From Granulosicoccus sp. (lineage in GTDB: Bacteria; Pseudomonadota; Gammaproteobacteria; Granulosicoccales; Granulosicoccaceae): a stretch of DNA of 64,000 nucleotides. Of the stretch, positions 42,937-51,456 are shown one piece after another. The DNA lies in assembly GCA_020627685.1 (NCBI GenBank), contig JAHDGK010000003.1, positions 1-64,000 on the forward strand. Reading direction: 5' to 3'. The translations under genes were made by a program, and so were the position numbers. How positions within the stretch are numbered: the first letter of the stretch is position 1; each line of letters begins with the position of its first letter. The notes beneath the pieces were generated by a model. The model made no database searches. It was not told where the DNA came from and saw nothing but the letters and a program-made list of their open reading frames with translations.

Positions 42937-43332
42937 GTGAGCACAGAATTATTTGACGAAGATCTATTTAAGAAAGGTTTAGAGCAACGAAAGGCAACTT
43001 TGGGTGCGGAGTATGTTGAGAACAATTTGTCAGCAGCGGATGAGTTTACACGCCCTTTTCAAGAAGCCATGACTGCTTGGTGTTGGGGGTTTGGTTGGGG
43101 TGATGATGTTATCGATGCAAAGACCCGATCAATGATGAATTTATCCATGATTGGTGCGTTGGGTAGGATGCACGAATGGAAGATCCATTGTCGGGGTGCA
43201 CTAAACAACGGAGTGACTAAGGAGGAAATACGGGCCATTGTTCATGTCGTCGGGATTTACTGTGGCGTCCCTATGGCATTAGAGTGTTTCCGAGTTGCTC
43301 GAGAAGTGCTGGAAGAGGCTGGCGAGTTATAG
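42937..43332 (+). CDS. Carboxymuconolactone decarboxylase/AhpD-like protein
   Basis: 131 residues of the CMD fold. The conserved helix pair reads MLNLSMIGALGRMHEWKIHCRGALNNGVTKEEI (here MMNLSMIGAL), followed by IVHVVGIYCGVPMA. The CxxC of peroxidase-active AhpD is lacking, so decarboxylase or binding roles are more likely. The start is GTG at 42937 with AGGAA ten bases upstream. It is 29 bases after the Rieske gene, the last gene of the plus-strand RpiR operon. It may process an intermediate of the same pathway. Confidence 0.82.
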   Translation: MSTELFDEDLFKKGLEQRKATLGAEYVENNLSAADEFTRPFQEAMTAWCWGFGWGDDVIDAKTRSMMNLSMIGALGRMHEWKIHCRGALNNGVTKEEIRAIVHVVGIYCGVPMALECFRVAREVLEEAGEL

Positions 43333-43642
43333 ATATGTAATCAAATTTGATGTATTAGCAACACTAGTTGACAGTTTGATTAAGTCGTTAGTGCTTTAAT
43401 TGTTTGGCGCGTTTAGCTTATTCGTTAGCTTTGTAAAAGCGCAACCCGATATAGCTGTTCCCGGTATGGTTACCATTGTGCTGTTCACATCACGATTCAC
43501 TCATTAAGTCCTGCAGCTGGACTATGTTCGCAGCATAATGATGTCACTAGAGATCTTGGGAACACGCTCTTTGTGTTAACGAAATCCATTGATCGATAAT
43601 TAGCGCTAATCGTCAGAGCGCAGGGAATAAGCGATTATTGAC
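43333..43642. other. Intergenic region after the Rieske/CMD operon
   Basis: 310 bases without a gene. A 12-bp perfect palindrome, ATCAAATTTGAT at 43340-43351, follows the CMD stop closely and is not followed by a T run. A TTGACA hexamer near 43369 could be a -35 box for the next gene, but no matching -10 is evident. I see nothing else. Confidence 0.4.
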
Positions 43643-44899
43643 ATGACAATGTATCCAGTACTGCTGCTGCCATTCGTGGCTTTAGCAATGATGATTTTTC
43701 TACCGTTGTTCGGTGGTGATAAAAACATCTCCAAGAAATTTCGAAGCCGTAAGCGTCGAAAGATCTGGTTAGGTCGTCTTGCGGTCTTCATGTTGCTTCT
43801 ATCCACTGTGCTCACACTGGCTTGGCCGGTGCACGGAATGAGCAGTCTGGTTCAGGGCTTGCTCATAACCGCTTTGGTCATGATCCCGGCTATTGTTTTT
43901 CACCTGTTGGCATCTCTTCATTATGGTTCTTCGTCTAATGGCTTTTCTCGATGGTCCAATGACGACGACAATGAAGAGCAATGGTTTGACTCTGACGGTG
44001 ATAAATCGCAAGCCGCTACAGCTGCCGCATCTACGGTAGAAGCAAAGCAAGCAGAACCTGCCATCAGAGCCGGCTCAACAGCAATCCCACTCTCGTCAGA
44101 AGATACTCAGCGTCGTCAATCATCCTCAGCGATTCCGCTCTCTTCTGAGTATGCATCTGGCCGTCGATCAACTTCGGCAATTCATTTGTCCGCAGAGCCT
44201 TCTAGCGATCAGAAAGCGAGTGCAATCCCACTTTCATCAGGAACGCAGAAGGATCGTTTCTCTACACCGATTCAACTCGCATCAGAGAACTCCAGCCAAG
44301 GCGGGTCAGACGCCATTTCTCTTGGACAGGAACGTGACGAAAGCTCGCGCTCCATAATTCTGGGTAGTGATGAGAACAGAACTATCCGCACGACCCCTGA
44401 AGTCGAAGAACAGCTCAGTCAGGTTTCAAAGCTTGTTCAGTCTCATGATATTGGTGGTGATAGCAACCTTGATGACGATTCAGCTATTCCAATCGTCGAC
44501 AAGCCGATACGGGCCGTCCCGCAGTCGGTACTGAATCAATCGATGGATACCACCGACTCGACCGCTTTAAGTGCCATGAGTACCGAGCAAATCTCGACAC
44601 TGGTGACGTCACTTAAAGAAGAGAAAGGCAAACTACAAAAGCTTGTTATTGCTCAGCATGCGGTAATAGAGTCAGAGCGCGAGGCCAATGTTAGAAATCG
44701 TGGCATGGCGCGCGATGCTATCAAGCTCATGCACGGTGCACGCAAGAATCAAAAAATGGCTGAGAAAATGGCTCGTCGTGAGCGTACGGAAAGACAAAGG
44801 ATTGAGCTTGAGTACAAAAAAGTCTCAGTTGCTCTGAACAACGCGATGTCCATTATTTCAAGCAGACAGGGTTCACCCAACCCCGTGGGTGGTCACTAA
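43643..44899 (+). CDS. Membrane protein with seven short repeats and C-terminal coiled coil
   Basis: 418 residues, no family recognised. Three hydrophobic segments lie at about 5-23, 45-62 and 66-93. A long serine- and charge-rich linker follows and holds seven copies of an AIPLSSE-like motif at residues 146-243, every 14-16 residues. Residues about 335-405 are a coiled coil (LKEEKGKLQKLVIAQHAVIESE and on to ERTERQRIELEYKKV). The layout suggests a membrane-anchored scaffold whose repeats are docking or modification sites. The gene stands alone between the Rieske operon and the Liv operon. Confidence 0.78.
   Translation: MTMYPVLLLPFVALAMMIFLPLFGGDKNISKKFRSRKRRKIWLGRLAVFMLLLSTVLTLAWPVHGMSSLVQGLLITALVMIPAIVFHLLASLHYGSSSNGFSRWSNDDDNEEQWFDSDGDKSQAATAAASTVEAKQAEPAIRAGSTAIPLSSEDTQRRQSSSAIPLSSEYASGRRSTSAIHLSAEPSSDQKASAIPLSSGTQKDRFSTPIQLASENSSQGGSDAISLGQERDESSRSIILGSDENRTIRTTPEVEEQLSQVSKLVQSHDIGGDSNLDDDSAIPIVDKPIRAVPQSVLNQSMDTTDSTALSAMSTEQISTLVTSLKEEKGKLQKLVIAQHAVIESEREANVRNRGMARDAIKLMHGARKNQKMAEKMARRERTERQRIELEYKKVSVALNNAMSIISSRQGSPNPVGGH
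44078..44371 (+). repeat. Seven-copy SAIPLSSE-type coding repeat
   Basis: Copies read TAIPLSSE, SAIPLSSE, SAIHLSAE, SAIPLSSG, TPIQLASE, DAISLGQE and RSIILGSD, at residues 146, 162, 178, 193, 208, 223 and 237. The first copies are well conserved and the last are degenerate, which suggests tandem duplication followed by drift. Spacing is 16, 16, 15, 15, 15 and 14 residues. Confidence 0.85.
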
Positions 44900-45010
44900 A
44901 CGCGGGTCTTAATCAGTAGCAGGCTGCAGCTCAAAAATATCAAGATCTGCACCCTCAGTTAAGGGTACTATTTCGGCTGGAATTCGCTAGCAGTTTCCCA
45001 GAAATAGAGA

Positions 45011-45931
45011 ATGCCTTACCTTCTTATCGCAGAGCAGCTCCTTAACGGACTCCAGTTCGGCGTCATGCTTTTTCTCATGGCGGCTGGTCTGACACTGGTG
45101 TTCGGAGTGATGGGGTTAATCAACCTCGCACATGGCTCCTTGTTTATGGTGGGAGCTTTTTCAGCCGCCTGGGTGTCGGGTGTTAGTGGTTCTTTTACCT
45201 TTGGCCTAATAGCCGCCTTGGCGGCATCTGCCGCTGCTGGCGCGTTAATGGAGGTGGTGGTTATCCGCCGTCTCTATAAGCGAGACCATCTGGATCAGGT
45301 GTTGGCAACCTTCGCTTTAATTTTGATTTTCTCTGAAGGTACGCGATGGGTGTTTGGTTCATTCCCTTTGTACCTGAATATACCTGAAGCGCTTTCAGGG
45401 TCCGTCACGCTACCCGGTGGTATTCGATATTCGCTGTATCGACTCACGCTTATAGTTGTCGGATTACTTATAGCCCTGGGTTTGTATTTTCTTATTGCCC
45501 ATACCCGCCTGGGTGTTCAAGTGCGCGCTGGTGAGAGTGATCGGGAAATGATCGCCGCGTTGGGTGTTGATATTTCAAAGCTCTATACCATTGTCTTTGC
45601 ATTAGGTGCCGCTCTCGCAGGCCTTGCCGGGGCCTTGGTCGGGGCGATTCAATCGGTGCAGGTTGGCATGGGAGAGCCGGTATTGATACTGGCTTTCGTC
45701 GTTATTGTCATTGGCGGAATCGGATCGATAAAAGGTGCGTTTGTCGGCGCTTTGCTCGTCGGCTTGACTGACACTTTGGGTGGCTTGTTTTTACCGCCTT
45801 TTTTCGAGTTATTTATGGATGCGTCGGCGGCAGCATCGGCAGGTTCATCGTTGGCGTCTATGTCCATTTACATACTGATGGCTGTTGTACTCATTGTTAA
45901 GCCAACGGGCTTGTTCGGTGCCAAAGGATGA
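45011..45931 (+). CDS. livH: Branched-chain amino-acid-type ABC permease LivH
   Basis: 306 residues with about eight membrane helices and the signature AAGLTLVFGVMGLINLAHGSLFMVGAF. It is one of two inner-membrane permeases of a HAAT importer. The stop overlaps the LivM start (ATGA). Such systems import branched-chain or other amino acids, amides or betaines according to the binding protein, and no binding-protein gene is present here, so the substrate is open. Confidence 0.92.
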   Translation: MPYLLIAEQLLNGLQFGVMLFLMAAGLTLVFGVMGLINLAHGSLFMVGAFSAAWVSGVSGSFTFGLIAALAASAAAGALMEVVVIRRLYKRDHLDQVLATFALILIFSEGTRWVFGSFPLYLNIPEALSGSVTLPGGIRYSLYRLTLIVVGLLIALGLYFLIAHTRLGVQVRAGESDREMIAALGVDISKLYTIVFALGAALAGLAGALVGAIQSVQVGMGEPVLILAFVVIVIGGIGSIKGAFVGALLVGLTDTLGGLFLPPFFELFMDASAAASAGSSLASMSIYILMAVVLIVKPTGLFGAKG

Positions 45932-46911
45932 GCCGTGAGTCGATATTTGATTGTGTGCTTATCCTGTGTCTGGCCGCGGTGCCTATCTGGGCGCATTTCG
46001 CTGAAGAACCTTTCATTATTACGCTTGCAACAAGAGCCGCTATTTTTGCCATAGCGGGTATTGGCTTAAATCTGGTTTTAGGGCAGGGGGGACTCGTCAG
46101 TCTCGGGCACGCCACTTTTTTTGGTTTGGGCGGCTATGCCATGGGAATTTTGGCTAGCCATGCACAAACGTATATGCCCTTGAGTGAATGGCCAATCTTA
46201 ATTGAAGGTACAAAATCAATGCCTGTCATTTGGGTAGTTGCGCTGCTTGCGTCGGGTATTGCGGCGTTATTGATCGGTGCTTTGAGTTTGAGAACCAGTG
46301 GTGTTTATTTCATTATGATCACACTGGCCTTTGGGCAAATGTTTTATTACTTTGCGGTGAGTTGGTCTGCCTATGGCGGTGACGATGGTCTATCCATTTA
46401 CCTGCGTAACGATTTTCCCGGACTCAACACCTTAGACCCCATCCAGTTCTTTCTTATTGTTTTTGTTTGGTTGCTTGTGGTTTGGATTTTCACTGCAACG
46501 CTTATACGATCTCCGTTTGGATTGGCCCTTAATGCCTCTCGTCAGTCTACTGAGCGGGTAGAGACAGTCGGGATTAATCCATACCACCTAAGATTAACCG
46601 CCTTTGTTATTTCCGGAATGATCACAGGCTTAGCCGGTGCACTCTTCGCCGATTTAAATCGATTTATAAGCCCCAGTATGTTTAGTTGGCAGACCAGTGG
46701 TGAGATCATGGTGTTTGTTATATTGGGCGGTGTTGCCAGGCGCAGTGGGCCCATCTTAGGGGCCGTTGTATTTATCGCACTGGAGCATTTTTTAGGCGGG
46801 CTAAGCGACTACTGGCATATCTATTTAGGGGCGCTACTGCTGTTAGTCGTGTTGTTTGCGCGAGGTGGTTTAATCGGAATGCTGCTAGGCCGGGAGCGTG
46901 TGCATGAATAA
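45928..46911 (+). CDS. livM: Branched-chain amino-acid-type ABC permease LivM
   Basis: 327 residues with eight or nine membrane helices; the family segment GIGLNLVLGQGGLVSLGHATFFGLGGYAMG is intact. It pairs with LivH to form the channel. Its last bases contain the LivG start, so the permeases and ATPases are translationally coupled. Nothing in the sequence shows which compound is carried. Confidence 0.92.
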   Translation: MSRESIFDCVLILCLAAVPIWAHFAEEPFIITLATRAAIFAIAGIGLNLVLGQGGLVSLGHATFFGLGGYAMGILASHAQTYMPLSEWPILIEGTKSMPVIWVVALLASGIAALLIGALSLRTSGVYFIMITLAFGQMFYYFAVSWSAYGGDDGLSIYLRNDFPGLNTLDPIQFFLIVFVWLLVVWIFTATLIRSPFGLALNASRQSTERVETVGINPYHLRLTAFVISGMITGLAGALFADLNRFISPSMFSWQTSGEIMVFVILGGVARRSGPILGAVVFIALEHFLGGLSDYWHIYLGALLLLVVLFARGGLIGMLLGRERVHE

Positions 46912-47650
46912 GCCGCTGCTCGAGACTCGAGATATCTGTAAGTCATTTGGTGCCGTTCGTGCTGCACATAAAATAAATCTAGATCTGCGTAGCGGTGAGA
47001 TACACGCGCTTATTGGTCCTAACGGTGCGGGTAAATCTACGCTCATTCAGCAAATTGCAGGCGGTTTGATCCCCGACTCAGGTAGCATCCATTTATGCGG
47101 CGAAGACGTGACAAAGCAATCCACTGTCAGTCGTGCCAGACTCGGTTTAGCCCGTACTTTCCAAGTGTCAGCTCTGGCCATGGAAGACTCCGTTCTACAA
47201 AATACATTGTTGGGTGCAATGGGGAAGACGAGACAATCGTTTAAGTTTTTTGGTGCAGCAGTCTCAGAGCCGACGATGCGCTCGATGGCTGAACATGCGC
47301 TGGAGCGGGTCGGTCTTATTGACTATGCGCGTTCGCGTACCTCAGAGTTATCGCACGGTCAACGACGACAATTGGAAATAGCCATTGCGTTAACGCTCAA
47401 CCCCAAAGTTTTTGTTATGGATGAACCGATGGCCGGACTCGGTACGGAAGGTTCTCAGCAGTTGACGCAGTTTTTAGATGGCTTGAGGGAAGAGGCTCCT
47501 ATACTGTTAGTCGAACACGATATGGATGCGGTATTTGCATTGGCCGATCGAATTAGTGTGCTTGTTTACGGAGAGATACTTATCACGGGAACCGTTGATG
47601 AGGTTCGATCGAATGATGCTGTTCGCGAAGCCTATCTTGGTAGCGAGTGA
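46904..47650 (+). CDS. livG: HAAT ABC ATPase LivG
   Basis: The ATG at 46904, with GGGAG eight bases upstream, is preferred over a GTG at 46898. The 248-residue ATPase has Walker A GPNGAGKST, signature LSHGQRRQLEIA (His in place of the usual Gly in the third place), Walker B VFVMDEPMAGL and switch histidine in LVEHDMD. It powers the LivHM permease. It overlaps LivM by eight bases and LivF by one. Confidence 0.92.
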   Translation: MNKPLLETRDICKSFGAVRAAHKINLDLRSGEIHALIGPNGAGKSTLIQQIAGGLIPDSGSIHLCGEDVTKQSTVSRARLGLARTFQVSALAMEDSVLQNTLLGAMGKTRQSFKFFGAAVSEPTMRSMAEHALERVGLIDYARSRTSELSHGQRRQLEIAIALTLNPKVFVMDEPMAGLGTEGSQQLTQFLDGLREEAPILLVEHDMDAVFALADRISVLVYGEILITGTVDEVRSNDAVREAYLGSE

Positions 47651-48339
47651 TGAGTTTACTATCCCTTAAGCAGGTTGCCAGTTGGTACGGCAGTACACAG
47701 GCCCTGTTTGATGTGTCCTTCTCGCTTGAGGAGGGAGAGGTTCTGGCACTGATGGGTCGGAACGGCATGGGGAAGTCAACGACCATAAAAACGATCTGTA
47801 AGATGTTACCGGTCGGTAGTGGTGAGATATACATTGCGTCGAAAAATATCAACACCCTGCCGTCCTTCAAAGTAGCCCGTCTTGGCGTAGGCCTTGTACC
47901 CGAGGGACGTCGGTGTTTTCCCAATTTGACCGTAGAAGAAAATCTCATTGCGGCCGCACGACCCGGCAGTTGGGATTTATTGTCGGTATCAACATTATTT
48001 CCACGATTGCACGAACGCCGTAGTCAAATGGCAAACACTTTATCGGGTGGAGAGCAACAGATGTTGGCGATAGGGCGTGCATTGATGACTAACCCCAGAT
48101 TACTTATATTGGACGAAGCGACAGAAGGCCTTGCGCCATTGGTCAGACAAGAGATTTGGTCCGCTTTACATTCCTTAAAAAATAATTCGAATTTATCGCT
48201 GCTTGTAGTGGATAAGTCGCTAAGCGAACTTAAACAAGTTGCGGATAAGGTGGTCATTTTAGAAAGGGGTTCATCTGTATGGTCGGGTACAACGGCTGCG
48301 CTGTCTGACGCGGTTGTACAACAGTATTTGGGTATCTGA
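47650..48339 (+). CDS. livF: HAAT ABC ATPase LivF
   Basis: The ATG at 47650 overlaps the LivG TGA; the ORF could start at GTG 47647. The 229-residue protein has Walker A GRNGMGKST, signature LSGGEQQMLAIGRA and Walker B LLILDEATEGL. The switch-loop position is Lys in VVDKS where the histidine is normally found in LivF, so ATP hydrolysis may rely on its partner LivG. It is six bases before the EamA gene. Confidence 0.9.
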   Translation: MSLLSLKQVASWYGSTQALFDVSFSLEEGEVLALMGRNGMGKSTTIKTICKMLPVGSGEIYIASKNINTLPSFKVARLGVGLVPEGRRCFPNLTVEENLIAAARPGSWDLLSVSTLFPRLHERRSQMANTLSGGEQQMLAIGRALMTNPRLLILDEATEGLAPLVRQEIWSALHSLKNNSNLSLLVVDKSLSELKQVADKVVILERGSSVWSGTTAALSDAVVQQYLGI

Positions 48340-48345
48340 ACCGTC

Positions 48346-49215
48346 GTGACTACACCCCAACAAAGTCATCGTGCTGATGTGTTAGTGCTTGCCGCTGCTC
48401 TTATTTGGGGTGTTGCGTTTTACTTTCAAAAAACAGCGATGGATGACATTGGTCCATTGCTGTTTATTGGGTTAAGAGGAATGCTGGCGTCAGTGGCCTT
48501 GTTGCCCTTAGCGTTTTATGAACGAAAAAACACCTCATCTCCAGTGACATCTCTGTTACCCATTGCCATGTTGGGTGGTTTGCTTTTTTTTATTGCAGGT
48601 TCTATTCAACAGCTTGGACTGGTCACAGCAACAGTGACGAATACCGGATTCTTAACGGCAATCTATGTGGTTATCACGCCATTCCTATATTGGATAATTA
48701 AAAAGCGTGCGCCGGATAAGGTAACTTGGTTTGCGGTTGTCTTAGCTTTCTTTGGTGTCTGGGGATTGAGTGGAGGAACACTTGACGGTTTATCGAATGG
48801 GGATATTCTGGTCGCCTGTTCTTCGATATTCTGGGCTCTTTTGCTTATTACTACCGGTGAGTCTGCTAAACACCAGCAGCCGCTAAGCTATACCTGCATA
48901 CAGTTTTTCGTTGTGGGTGTTCTTGGACTACTCTCGGCATTACTGTTTGAAACTGTGGAGTGGGAATCGATTAAGCAAGCGGCTGTTCCTGTCCTGTATG
49001 TGGGCTTACTATCAACTGCGTTTACGTTCGCTTTAATGGCAATGGCGCTCAAACATGTCGCAGCACCGAGAGCGTCCATATTGCTCTCGACAGAAACTTT
49101 ATTTGCCGCGGCGGCAGGCTATGTCATGCTGGGCGAAAGATTAAGCATCATCGCTTGGATAGGTGCAGCCTTAATTTTAACCGCTGTACTGGTACTAACT
49201 CGTTCGCGGGCTTAA
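48346..49215 (+). CDS. EamA-family (DMT) transporter
   Basis: 289 residues with ten predicted membrane helices in two EamA repeats; conserved segments are ALIWGVAFYFQKTAMDDIGP and APRASILLSTETLFAAAAGY. GTG start at 48346, six bases after LivF, so it is in the same operon; together they could provide import and efflux of related metabolites. Its stop TAA overlaps the opposite-strand stop of the acid-sugar kinase: the sequence TTAA at 49212-49215 serves both. Confidence 0.88.
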   Translation: MTTPQQSHRADVLVLAAALIWGVAFYFQKTAMDDIGPLLFIGLRGMLASVALLPLAFYERKNTSSPVTSLLPIAMLGGLLFFIAGSIQQLGLVTATVTNTGFLTAIYVVITPFLYWIIKKRAPDKVTWFAVVLAFFGVWGLSGGTLDGLSNGDILVACSSIFWALLLITTGESAKHQQPLSYTCIQFFVVGVLGLLSALLFETVEWESIKQAAVPVLYVGLLSTAFTFALMAMALKHVAAPRASILLSTETLFAAAAGYVMLGERLSIIAWIGAALILTAVLVLTRSRA

Positions 49216-50450
49216 GCGCTTAGTACTTTGTTGGCCTTTTCAAAGAAATCCAAAGCGCCAAAATTTCCTGATTTCAACGCAATGGTTACGGCTTTACCGC
49301 TGATTCTTAATGCAGGAACGCCAGGGTCTATCATAGGACCGATTTCAAGCGCTTCCAGATTAAGTGCCTGAACGATAGCCCCAGACGTTTCCCCACCCGC
49401 GCAGATAAGCGATTTAAAATTATTTTCCAGCGCCAGTACAGCTACCTGACCGAAAAACTGTTCAATGGTGCTGGCGACGTGTTCCGCTCCGTGGCTTTGC
49501 TGCAGCGCTTTAACATTGTCTGGCGTGTCTGATGTTGACACTAGGGGTAGTGTACTTTGTGCTTTAGCCCACTCTACGACATCGCTTGGGGTGACCTGTC
49601 CGCTTAAAAGCGCTGCGATATCGATAGCCTGATGTGCACCACCTTGTTGTACATGATGCTGCACTTGAGAGAGGGTAGTTGAAGAACAGGATCCGGATAA
49701 CGCAAGCGTTGGGCCAGTCTCTCCGCGCCAGTGTGCTTGATCGGAACTTGTTTTACCGTAAAGCTTTGGAAGACCTATCGCTATGCCTGAGCCGCCAGTG
49801 AGAAGTTTGCAACCTTGTGTTGCTTCGGCTAGTTTGATTAAGTCGCTGTCGGCTACTGCATCAGCTACGATGTATTGGCGTCCGGCTGAAACTTCCTTCG
49901 TCAATTGCTCAGACGCTTTGCCATCTCTGAGTTCGTTTAAGGGTAAATGCCCGACGGGTACTGAGGTTTGATGCCCCAGCCAACGGCGCAGGTCGGAATC
50001 GGTCATCGGAGTAATAGGGTGGTTTTGCATGCCGCTCTCTGAGAGCAGAGTATCGAATACAAATAAATGACCCTGATAGATAGTGCGGCCGGTTGCCGGA
50101 AAGGCTGGGCAAACGAGCACAGCGTCTTTAGTGTCCAACGCGTCCACAAGCGCGTCGATCACAGGTCCGATATTGCCCTCAGGCGTTGAATCGAACGTTG
50201 AGCAATATTTAAAAATAATCTGTTCACAGCCTTGTTCCAACAACCAGCTTAATGCCTCTAGTGAGTCGTTAACGGCGACTTCGACAGCGCAGGAGCGTGA
50301 CTTAAGTGAAATGATTCCAGCTTCAACGTTAGTCGCTGCGGGCACGGACGGGGTGCGTACATACTGGACAGTATTCATACCGCCTTGTGCAAGCGTTAAC
50401 GCAATATCGGAAGAGCCAGTGAAGTCGTCACCGATTACCCCTATCTTCAT
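49212..50450 (-). CDS. otnK: Four-carbon acid-sugar kinase family protein (OtnK-like)
   Basis: 412 residues of the DUF1537 family: MKIGVIGDDFTGSSDIALTLAQGG at the N-terminus, FKYCSTFDSTPEGNIGPV near 80-97, and the C-terminal nucleotide domain with LICAGGETSGAIV and PMIDPGVPALRI. OtnK-type enzymes phosphorylate 2-oxo-tetronate or related acid-sugar intermediates. Its start overlaps the dehydrogenase gene by four bases, matching the LtnD-OtnK pair of threonate or erythronate pathways. The isomerase and aldolase/decarboxylase (OtnI, OtnC) are absent here, so the exact substrate is open. Confidence 0.87.
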   Translation of the reverse strand: MKIGVIGDDFTGSSDIALTLAQGGMNTVQYVRTPSVPAATNVEAGIISLKSRSCAVEVAVNDSLEALSWLLEQGCEQIIFKYCSTFDSTPEGNIGPVIDALVDALDTKDAVLVCPAFPATGRTIYQGHLFVFDTLLSESGMQNHPITPMTDSDLRRWLGHQTSVPVGHLPLNELRDGKASEQLTKEVSAGRQYIVADAVADSDLIKLAEATQGCKLLTGGSGIAIGLPKLYGKTSSDQAHWRGETGPTLALSGSCSSTTLSQVQHHVQQGGAHQAIDIAALLSGQVTPSDVVEWAKAQSTLPLVSTSDTPDNVKALQQSHGAEHVASTIEQFFGQVAVLALENNFKSLICAGGETSGAIVQALNLEALEIGPMIDPGVPALRISGKAVTIALKSGNFGALDFFEKANKVLSA

Positions 50451-51367
50451 TTGTCATCTCCTTCGGGTAGCGTCAGATTCGCTTGAGCCGCATATACCTT
50501 GGCTACTGCCGAGTCGTCTTCACCGCCCAGACCCATGCCGGAGGCAGCTATAAACTGTTGCAATGCAGTCGCCGCAATAGGGGCTGCGAACCGGCTTTGT
50601 CTGGCGATGTCACTCACTATTCCAAGGTCTTTAACAAATATCTCTACAGATGAATGAGGGGTGTAGTCGCCTTGTGCAATGTGAGGACCTCGATTCTCGA
50701 ACATCCATGATGTACCAGCACATTGTGATATCACATCGACGCAATCGGATGCCTCGATACCTTGGCTGATGCCGAATGTAAGAGCTTCGGCCGCTGCGGC
50801 TATATGCACGCCGGCCAGCAACTGATTGACCACTTTCATCGCGGAGCCGGGGCCCGCCGCATTGCCCAGCTCGAATACCTTCTCAGCTAAGGCATCCAGT
50901 ACGGGTCTAGCGCAGTCGAATGCCTGTGGCGTGCCGCTCGCCATAATGGTGAGTTGACCTGATGCCGCTTTCACTGAGCCTCCGGATATGGGAGCGTCAA
51001 GATAGTGAATGCCTCGTGCTTCGCATAGTGCTTCCATCTGCTTGGCGAATTCCGGTGGAACGGTTGCACACGCCACAATCGTTGAACCCGGCTTCATGCG
51101 ATCCACTATGCCATTGTTACCGGCGAGTACAGATTCGGTCTGCGCGGCATTGACCACCACAACGACGACGACATCTAACTCTGCAGCTATGTCATCCAGA
51201 GAAGCATGCTTGCCTTCCAAACCTACGAACCGTTGTACTGCGTCCTGATTAGGATCAAATCCGTAGACAGTAAAACCTGCTGCCAGAGCCGACTTTGCCA
51301 TGCCGAAACCCATTGAGCCTAAACCGAAAACTCCAACGTTCAAGGTTGAATTGTTTGCTGTATTCAT
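50447..51367 (-). CDS. ltnD: NAD-dependent beta-hydroxyacid dehydrogenase (LtnD-like)
   Basis: I begin at ATG 51367; longer in-frame versions reach back through the upstream terminator. The 306-residue enzyme has the Rossmann motif GVFGLGSMGFGMA, the substrate-binding DAPISGGSVKAASGQLTIM, and the catalytic lysine in KVVNQLLAG. Family members oxidise 3-hydroxy acids; with the adjacent DUF1537 kinase an L-threonate- or erythronate-type substrate is likely. The other genes of that route are not in the window. Confidence 0.87.
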   Translation of the reverse strand: MNTANNSTLNVGVFGLGSMGFGMAKSALAAGFTVYGFDPNQDAVQRFVGLEGKHASLDDIAAELDVVVVVVVNAAQTESVLAGNNGIVDRMKPGSTIVACATVPPEFAKQMEALCEARGIHYLDAPISGGSVKAASGQLTIMASGTPQAFDCARPVLDALAEKVFELGNAAGPGSAMKVVNQLLAGVHIAAAAEALTFGISQGIEASDCVDVISQCAGTSWMFENRGPHIAQGDYTPHSSVEIFVKDLGIVSDIARQSRFAAPIAATALQQFIAASGMGLGGEDDSAVAKVYAAQANLTLPEGDDK

Positions 51368-51402
51368 AGAAAGCGTGTGTGAAAGAACGAGTTTGATGAC
51401 AA

Positions 51403-51430
51403 AGAAAAGGGCCCCGTAGGGCCCTTTTCT
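51403..51430. terminator. Strong intrinsic terminator after the sugar ABC operon
   Basis: AGAAAAGGGCCC (51403-51414) and GGGCCCTTTTCT (51419-51430) form a perfect 12-bp stem with a four-base loop. On the minus strand it separates the sugar permease stop at 51457 from the acid-sugar dehydrogenase start. The symmetric A/T runs allow it to work in both directions. Confidence 0.85.
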
Positions 51431-51456
51431 GCAACGGAAGCTAATCTTATAACAGC

